NCBI RefSeq assembly: GCF_022376445.1
Contig: NW_025955686.1
Span: 1-14,763, forward strand
Direction: 5' to 3'
DNA length: 14,763 nucleotides
Source of the DNA: Fomitopsis serialis
Taxonomy: Eukaryota; Basidiomycota; Agaricomycetes; Polyporales; Fomitopsidaceae
Positions 9,112-14,763 of the stretch are shown here, in pieces; positions within the stretch are counted from its first letter, which is position 1, and every line of letters starts with the position of its first letter. The position numbers and the translations under genes were made by a program. Under the pieces are notes generated by a model. It saw only the letters and a list, made by a program, of their open reading frames with translations, did not search any database and was not told the DNA's origin.

Positions 9112-11267
9112 TTAGAGCTTGGCGAGGATCAGCCCAAGGACAACTACGATGATAGTGGAGGGCGCGGTCAGGACACAGTACGACCAGAAGATCGTTTTGC
9201 TGAGGAGACGCTCGAAAGCGTCGCCCGACGCAGCCTGTGTGATCTGCGCAAGCGTGAGCGCAGGCGGCGACGCGATCAGGAGCACGTTCGACACGATGAA
9301 TACAGGGCTATCAAATAATCAGCAGCAGGCCTCGAGAAGGAACGGGAAGGAAACGCACTCTTGGAAAAGCCGCTGTAGGTCGTACTTCGCCGCGACTGCT
9401 ATGAGTGGCACGAGCAGTATCGGCGTGATCACCATCCTCGCCAGCACTGCCACAAGGACCGTCTTCGTCTCCCCCGGGCGCGCCTGATTCCCCTCTCCAC
9501 TCTTCTTCCGGCTAAACGCCTTGCGTATCCGTTCGCGCGAGCGTGCTGCCCAGCTCGGCTTGCGGCCCGAGGACTTATGCGTAGGGAGCTGCTCGTCCTG
9601 TTGGCGCTTATCGGGTGGGGTGTAGAAGTATACGCCGAGGACAACGAGCGTGAGGGGGATGGAGCAATTACCGGCTTGGGTGAGCGCGCCTGTGATGGGT
9701 GGGACGTGGTCCTCGATGAACACCTGTAGCGGTGTGATGCACGCGACGATGATGGAGGCGAGCGCGGCCCACAAAGGGACGGTCATGAAATCGCAGAACC
9801 CTGCCCAGGCTTTGCGGATGCGGTTCCAGACGCGTCGCGAGCGCGAGTCCGGGACCGAGGCCTCCAGCTCTGGGACCACATCTCCCAGAGGAAGATCTAC
9901 ATTGGTCCGTTCGCCCTCGCTGGCGTACAAGGAAGGTGTGCCGGATGTCGATGCCTGGGGTTGGGGCGATATGGATCGTGAGCTTGGCAAAGACTTGGGC
10001 TCCTCGATGACGCGAACGTGCGTAAGGGTCTTCGCGTCGTCAGAGTCAGTCAGGGAAGATGGTTCACGACGCAGGGTATGATCAGCTTCCATCGAACTGG
10101 TATGCGCGTTGTCATTCTGCCCGACGGGAGAATTCGCCGGGGCGTCTGGTATAGCCTCTGGATCCGCATCCGCCAAGAGCCTGACACCGTAACTCCATCG
10201 TACCTAAATGGAACCAGTTGTGAGGATAAAAGATAGGAATGCGCAGCATGTCATACGTACAATCATGCCCAGGGTAGAGTATAGCACGAGATAAGTCAAT
10301 GCTCTGCCCAACATATCGCTTTGGGTGTCATCGTCTCCCCACTTGAGATTGGGGACGGTGACGACGAGACTTTGCATCAAGGCGATTGGGAGCGTATTCG
10401 AGTTCATGAACATAGCGGCTGCGATCGCAAAGTTCCTGCATTGCGACGAGCCAGTCAGCATACAGTGCTCGGATAGGTAAGCCACAACCAACGAGATCGA
10501 GTACAGATTAGCATTTGATGGGCAAGTCAAAAATGCCTCTGATCTGCTCCCGCGACGAGATAAGGTGCCAGAGATGGACCGCGATGCCATCTTATCATAT
10601 CAGATATGCCTCGGATCAGTGGAACGCCAAAACGTTTGAGGGTACGCCACAGGCGAGCGAATCCCTGGCGATCCTGGGCTTCTCGGCGATCCTGGGCTCG
10701 GCACCGTACCGAGGACGCCAAGGACCTCGGGTAGTGGATGAAGTCTGCCAAGCGACTGCGCGGCCCCGCTGAAACGGATCCGGATTGGAGTACACTCACC
10801 TCTGCGACTTCTTGAGCTTGAGCATCCATGCCAGCAAATACGCGACCGCCATCGAAACCAGAGTCACTATGATGAAAACGATAGGGATGACCCATAGTTG
10901 GGCCAGCTTGGCTGCATTGCACTCAGACATTGCCACGACCTGAGTGGCCGCTGTAACGTACCTGGTGTGAGGAAGAAAGCAACTTTTGAAAAGAGCAACG
11001 CCGGCGTGAACAAGGAGACATTGACGCGGTTGATTTGCTATTGCAGCATGGCTGTCAGTAGACAGTCATGTATCCGCCGATATGGCACACCTTCTGCGTC
11101 TTCTTGTCGAGAATGCCCTGGACAGCCAGTATCCATCCAGCAAAGCAGATGATGAAGACTTCGAGGATAGACTGCGGGCCTAGTCAGCATCCGCTCCGTT
11201 CGCGGTGAGCCCAAGGACATACCTCAAAGACAACCAGGACAAGCGGGCCGATAGGGGAGGAGGCCAT
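9112..11267 (-). CDS. PIN-like auxin-efflux-carrier family transporter, seven exons, 509 aa
   Basis: My model on the minus strand is 11267-11223, 11171-11091, 11037-10962, 10911-10800, 10435-10261, 10203-9359 and 9307-9112. Five introns are 50-57 nt and the fourth is 364 nt; all phases close. This is the membrane transport protein family (plant PIN/PILS, yeast Ecm3 and relatives): ten helices in two bundles with a central hydrophilic loop. Helices lie near residues 4-35, 47-66, 70-98, 106-130, 147-172, 303-325, 340-357, 411-435, 446-465 and 484-507. Family hallmarks are FMNSNTLPIALMQSLVVTVP (first bundle) and PVFIVSNVLLIASPPALTLA followed by QITQAASGDAFERLLSKTIF (second bundle). The loop (about 174-302) is Ser/Pro-rich and charged. 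A second basic loop spans 358-410. Fungal members are usually placed in the ER or other endomembranes; their substrate is not settled. The start context is strong and the gene looks intact. Confidence 0.92.
10436..10799 (-). other. Outsized fourth intron of the transporter gene (364 nt)
   Basis: The donor is GTGAGT (10799 downward). The acceptor is ATGCAG (ending 10436), with a CTGAC branch site about 20 nt before the AG. It splits the codon in KKSQR/NFAIAAAMFMNS, a junction the protein family needs. All other introns in this gene are 50-57 nt. Inside are two copies of an 18-nt-period tandem element (GGCGATCCTGGGCT on the plus strand, 10667 and 10685). The extra roughly 300 nt look like inserted DNA. 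Confidence 0.75.
10667..10698. repeat. 18-nt-period tandem repeat, two copies, inside the transporter intron
   Basis: GGCGATCCTGGGCT starts at 10667 and again at 10685. The intervening TTCT is followed by a C shared with neighbouring sequence. It is short and may be a by-product of local duplication in the expanded intron. Confidence 0.7.
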
Positions 11268-11277
11268 GACCGGTGGG

Positions 11278-11335
11278 AGAGGGCGCTGCCCGGGGTGGGT
11301 AGCGAATGAATGACTAGAGGGCGCTGCCCCGGGGG
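11278..11335. repeat. GC-rich direct repeat just upstream of the transporter start
   Basis: AGAGGGCGCTGCCCGGGG at 11278-11295 recurs as AGAGGGCGCTGCCCCGGGG from 11316, a 38-nt period with one added C. Each copy contains a GGGC-GCT-GCCC inverted element. The copies lie roughly 10-70 nt upstream of the transporter ATG (11267), so in its 5' UTR or core promoter. They could be binding sites or simply a local duplication; the sequence alone cannot tell. Confidence 0.6.
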
Positions 11336-12063
11336 ATGAGGAAGGAGGGAATGAAGAGAGGGCTCGCTCACTCGATGCGTCATTTGTAGGGTTGCGATCG
11401 CTTCTTCCGCTTAGGCCACGATGTTCCCATATTCGGCTTCCCTCTCTTCCCCGCTGCCCGTGGCGCGCGAAGCTTCTTTCTCTCGTCGCCGAGTATCCGC
11501 AGCCGCCCAGCACACCGTACGCGGCGCTGCCGAGCCTACCACCCTTGTCGCTCGACTCGGATTGGACATCTTCCCGCTTAGTCCTACCATGTCGAGTGTT
11601 GTCCGTAATACAGCCGAGAACACGTCGTCTACGCCCAGACGTACATTCATAACTGGCATTCATGCGGCGTGGGGCACAAGCTGTAGGCGCAACAGGGTGC
11701 GATGGCGAAGGCGGGCCGCCCGCTGTGGGTATTCTGTTTACTACAATTGAAGCTCTTAGCAAGTAACGAACCTTCGTGAGTACATTTCCCTTCGGGATAT
11801 CGATGACCATTGCCAAAATCGGGCGTTTGAATTTGCGCAGCCAGAGAAGCGGCATTTCACAGGAATTTGCCGAGGCATGTCCATTCAGTCGTCGGGATAC
11901 GAAGTATCGAGCGAGAGAACTGGTAGGACTCATCGATCCTTTTAGAATAGAGCAGCTGACCGGATCGTGTCATGGCCACCATTATGAGCTGTTCTAGATT
12001 CTGTGCTTTCGAGGAGCAGCAACGCTTCCGTCTAGTGAGCTGTTTCCAGTGGTTCCACTGAGC

Positions 12064-12116
12064 CACTCGAGTTTCTCGTCGACATGAGAGACATGCGTTT
12101 GGGGCGCCTTCTATGA
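12064..12116. repeat. Dispersed ~50-nt repeat, copy A
   Basis: The core reads GTCGACATGAGAGACATGCG followed by TTTGGGGCGCCTTCT (12078-12112), preceded by CTCGAG and TTCTC. It matches copies B and C. On the minus strand it would read as an EGAPN-like peptide followed by a CRRE-type basic stretch. Confidence 0.7.
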
Positions 12117-12213
12117 TGTGTGAGCATACGGTCGTTGTGCATGGAGTACAATGGTAGAATACAGATAATTGAGAGCCACCGATGCCCCTTCGTCATGGTG
12201 CGCTTTTCTGAGC

Positions 12214-12266
12214 TGCTCGAGTTCTCGTCGACTTGAGAGACCTGTGTTTGGGGTGCCTTCTGTATT
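12214..12266. repeat. Dispersed ~50-nt repeat, copy B
   Basis: The core reads GTCGACTTGAGAGACCTGTG followed by TTTGGGGTGCCTTCT (from 12227). As in copy A, CTCGAG lies just to its left. It is about 149 nt from copy A. The minus strand reads NTEGTPNTGLSSRRELEQL. Confidence 0.7.
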
Positions 12267-12396
12267 GATCGAGACCGCCCTGCAGTTCCGAGACGGATAC
12301 CCGATCAAAGACAATACAGTAGCGGGTGCTCTCAGATATGGCCACTCGCATACTGCAGCCAGAGGGCGAGGCATCTCGAAAACAAAATCCGTGTTA

Positions 12397-12446
12397 GCTG
12401 TCGTCGACATGAGAGAACCGGTGTTTGGGGGCACCTTCTACATTCA
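12397..12446. repeat. Dispersed ~50-nt repeat, copy C
   Basis: The core reads GTCGACATGAGAGAACCGGT followed by GTTTGGGGGCACCTTCT (from 12403). It is the most divergent copy, has no CTCGAG flank, and lies 176 nt from copy B. Confidence 0.6.
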
Positions 12447-13404
12447 TTCTGCATCCAGTTCGTTCTTCGTGGCCAAAAAAGAGGATTCGGAGGAATTTAC
12501 AGGCGGTGCTTCATGGATCCTACGCGTTTTCGCGCAAGGTGAGCTGTGCAAGTTTGCCGGCCTTAGAACTACTAACTACTGGCCGTATTAGTGGTACGCT
12601 AGATCCGATCGGTATGAGCGCTTGAATGAGTGGCAACCCGGATACGGCCGCGACGACGTCGACTCGGACATCCGTTGGTGATCATAAGCGGCTCGAGGTG
12701 CTGTTATACCCTCAGACTAGCGTTGCACCCCAACGCTTCCCACAGTCAGACGACTTTGAGCCGGAACAATCCTCAGTCGAAGAGGTGAGTAATGGCTTTG
12801 TGCGTGTGAGCGCTACGCATGCTGAAGAATCACAGTGGCCGCCGCTATTTGTCAGGTGCAGCGCACGAATATGTCCGTCTGCACCCGTACATAATGAAGA
12901 AATGCACCCGTATTCGCGTTGCGTCAGAGCTGACGCGCTGGCGTCTCCTAGATTTCTCAAAATAAGGGAAATCCAATCACTGCCAATAGGTGGGTAGTTT
13001 GGCATTCGACGCACGGACCCACCTCATTGGACAGGTCGAGTCAATTCCCACTCACTGCAGCGATTAGAGGCTCAAGCTTCATATATTTCTCCCTGGACGT
13101 AGAACATCCGGTTCATCGAATGCAGCGAAGTCTTATGCTGTAAGTGATTTAAGCGGTCCTTTACAAATTGCCAGATCCAATTGATTTCGCAAGGTATAGA
13201 GCGCCCCACTGCGAGCGGCAGCGGAGGACGTGTTCGGTACCTGTTTAGTACCGATGCATTCTTGCATCCGAGTCGGAGACAGCGTTTCTCAAGGCTGGTG
13301 CCCAGGCTGCAGACGGTATCAGTAGCTTGTCCCGCGAAGAACCGTTGCCCAACATCTATTCGCTTTGACACAAGACGCCTTACTAACAGCATAGTATGCC
13401 CTGC

Positions 13405-14110
13405 CAAGCTCCCGTGGGTCCTATCGATGGCCTGCAAATGGATGGCAGCTCGGGACGCTCGCAGACTGGGTTGTCCATGTGCAGGACCCATTTGACCAAT
13501 GCATTGGCTACCGAGGGGCTGCCGGAGAAGAGAGCGCAATCTTGGCACAGTTCAGCGCTGGATATTGAGCGTAAAGACTGTCAGTAGCCGTCAGGCCTTG
13601 CGCCTGTGCGGCCGCCCGGGAAGTCGAAGACATATGTCAGGATACGGTGAGTGCGTTTCCGGGGGTATCCGTACGTGGTACCAGAACGTGTACTATTTAC
13701 TCCCTACGTATGTGTTTGTAGGAGACTGCAATACATTGACGTCTGGAGGACGTGAAGATCCACAGTGGTGTCTCGCTGCCAATTGAAAGAATATGGTACG
13801 CACCACTCAATTGCTCCATTGCTTGTACGCCGCATCAGAAAGAGGTATAATCACACCCACGATCTCGAACTCTCCCACGAAGCGCACCACCTGCAACCGC
13901 AGTGCGACTTGGACACGCCTCGTTCAACATCTACAATACATTTGACCAGCACGATCATGTACGTTCACAGGACAAATTCATTCTCGCGACTTCACTTGGC
14001 ATCCCAGACTCGGAGAACTCTCCACGGCGTGGAACTGTATTAGCCCGGACCGCGGCCGTGGATATTATGTCCCTCGCTATTAGTTCTCTTCCATCCATAC
14101 CGGCGGCCCC
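13405..14110 (-). pseudogene. Decayed paralogue of the 303-aa orphan gene
   Basis: The minus strand matches exons 2-4 of the gene at 7309-8384 in order. Exon 2: VWMEEN matches EWMDAT, and LRLQVVRFVGEF...IIPLSDAAYKQ matches VRLQVVPWVGEF...IIPLPDATYEQ (19 of 33 residues identical by eye in the last exon-2 block). It then shows the same GTGCGTAC donor. The acceptor CCTCCAG-ACGTC matches CCTCTAG-ACGTC. Exon 3: GSK(stop)YTFWYHVR matches GSKWYTFWYRAR. Exon 4: LYAQYPALNC and SVANALVK match PYSQSPALEC and SVADILVK. Breaks include TGA at 13967-13965, TGA at 13809-13807 just before the donor, TAG at 13695-13693 replacing a Trp codon, about 16 nt missing in exon 3, and frame shifts in exon 2. The exon 1 match is absent; the 83-bp duplication sits where it should continue. 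It is almost surely non-functional. Confidence 0.8.
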
Positions 14111-14276
14111 ATCGCGAAAGATGCTCCGGCCATAGCCGCCCACTGGACTCCATTGGAGAAACTCGTGAGGCTCGCTAATGGGCTGTTGACAGCATCGCGA
14201 AAGATGCTCCGGCCATAGCCGCCCACTGGACTCCATTGGAGAAACTCGTGAGGCTCGCTAATGGGCTGTTGACAGC
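14111..14276. repeat. Perfect 83-bp tandem duplication, two copies
   Basis: Unit 14111-14193 is repeated without a mismatch at 14194-14276, beginning ATCGCGAAAGATGCTCCGGC and ending GGGCTGTTGACAGC. It abuts the 5' side of the pseudogene. The lack of any difference suggests a recent event, or an assembly artefact. The unit itself resembles no element I know. Confidence 0.92.
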
Positions 14277-14410
14277 AGCCCGATCGCAAGCATCTAACCA
14301 TATCAGGAAGGGTTTGCGCTGTTACGAAGCCCTGGGGATAACAGTTGCGGTTGCGAACTTAGCAGTAAATTGGTTGTCGGAATAAAACATACATTGCAGT
14401 ATAACACTAT
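14277..14410. other. Short spacer between the tandem repeat and the transposase remnant
   Basis: AT-rich spacer with no recognised feature. It lies just 3' of the transposase-like remnant on the minus strand. Confidence 0.4.
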
Positions 14411-14763
14411 CTACTCGTATTCGCCCGTCAGCACCGCGTGTAGTTCGTCGTCCCAAAGATCATTCAACCAATAGCTTTCCGGATCTCGAGGGCATTGTAT
14501 TCGGTGAGCGACGCGTGCATAACCGGACCTCCATGCACTGGCGCGAGGTCAACAGGTCGCGCGATGTTTCTTAACGGGACGACCTCACCCGCGCGCTGGA
14601 CAGCTCCCCATGCATCCACGTAACGACGTCGCTGCACCTTGTACATGAGTATGTCGGCAGTCTTGCAGGGCAGCCCGTGCTCGTCCAGGTCAGCAAAGAC
14701 GAAATCTTGATGTAGACAAGCGGTGTCTGCAGCCACGCAGGGAGAACCCGACCTTTGCGAGAT
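14411..14763 (-). pseudogene. C-terminal end of a KDZ/Plavaka-like DNA transposase, frameshifted, runs off right edge
   Basis: The minus-strand frame is open from the window edge (14763) to a TGA at 14466-14464. It reads ...QDFVFADLDEHGLPCKTADI, then VVPLRNIARPVDLAPVHG, then SLTEYNALEIRK. From memory of the family, C-termini of basidiomycete KDZ/Plavaka-type transposases carry an I-x-x-I-x-R-x-x-x-L-x-P-V-x-G block, then an N-S-L-E-like motif, then a YxLN...D-x-E tail. Just past LEIRK the sequence continues in another frame as SYWLNDLWDDELHAVLTGEY and stops at 14413-14411. One base therefore seems lost or gained near 14470-14480. The frameshift and lack of flanking structure point to a dead copy. 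The family call is moderate; the protein-coding origin is more secure. Confidence 0.5.

Larger units (their letters stand above)
11268..13404. other. Gene-poor, decayed stretch upstream of the transporter
   Basis: About 2.1 kb without a gene I can support. Several minus-strand open frames (for example 11857-12066 and 12111-12434) read better than random in places, but none can be joined by clean splice sites and none resembles a family I know. A plus-strand frame from an ATG at 11421 (109 codons) is Arg/Ser-rich and is more likely promoter DNA. The region carries three copies of a dispersed motif (12064-12446, listed separately). It looks like degraded genic or mobile-element DNA. Confidence 0.5.

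Noticed and set aside
10436..10799. A C/D-box snoRNA in the long transporter intron
   Set aside because: A near-C-box and a CTGA are present, but the C box is imperfect and the spacing is far too long. There is no convincing terminal stem.
11184..11933. A 249-codon minus-strand frame upstream of and overlapping the transporter's first exon
   Set aside because: Its right part (reading LLWLRKFKRPILAMVIDIPK) looks mildly protein-like, but the rest is Ser/Arg-rich shadow. The transporter start at 11267 is in strong context and begins a family-typical N-terminus.
12169..12997. Plus-strand frames of 140 and 123 codons
   Set aside because: No family resemblance, no splice-consistent partner, and they run through the dispersed repeat copies.
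13072..13548. A 158-codon minus-strand frame
   Set aside because: Its start overlaps the tail of the pseudogene (HLQAIDRTHGSL matches the orphan's C-terminal block in a shifted frame). The rest has no recognisable content.
1..14763. CRISPR arrays, tRNA or rRNA genes, bacterial operons or defence systems
   Set aside because: No regularly spaced direct repeats, no tRNA-like T-loop with matching arms, and the genes are intron-rich eukaryotic genes.

Overview
This is nuclear DNA from a filamentous fungus, most likely an agaricomycete basidiomycete. The genes are broken by many 49-72 nt introns with GTRNGN-type donors and, in several, CTGAC branch points. They encode fungal families: the Mam33/p32 mitochondrial matrix protein, a PIN-like auxin-efflux-carrier-type transporter and a Zn2Cys6 regulator. 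The right end carries what looks like the decayed tail of a KDZ/Plavaka-type DNA transposase. Every gene I can support lies on the minus strand. I found no bacterial-type system (operon, CRISPR, phage, toxin-antitoxin). Exon models were built by hand from reading-frame continuity and splice signals.

Left part (1-5.7 kb), conventional genes. A 5' fragment of an unrecognised protein runs off the left edge (1-130). A six-exon MAM33 gene (775-1870) gives a 267-aa mitochondrial p32 homologue. A four-exon gene (2384-3613) gives a 324-aa multi-pass membrane protein that I cannot name. A four-exon gene (4512-5691) gives a 336-aa Zn2Cys6 protein whose zinc cluster sits in mid-protein between Pro/Tyr-rich low-complexity arms.

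Middle part (5.7-11.3 kb). A long stretch without a recognisable gene (5692-7308) is followed by a four-exon orphan gene (7309-8384, 303 aa). Next comes a seven-exon PIN-like transporter (9112-11267, 509 aa) with one outsized 364-nt intron and a GC-rich direct repeat just upstream of its start codon.

Right part (11.3-14.8 kb), decayed and repeat-rich. It holds no intact gene that I can support. It contains three dispersed copies of a roughly 50-nt motif, a broken paralogue of the 303-aa orphan (about 13405-14110) that still shows the orphan's splice pattern, and a perfect 83-bp tandem duplication abutting that pseudogene. A frameshifted transposase-like C-terminus runs off the right edge.

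The genes do not form an obvious pathway or cluster. The most interesting item is the orphan family. It is represented by an apparently intact gene and a dead copy on either side of the transporter, and conservation at protein level between the two copies shows that it was once under coding selection.
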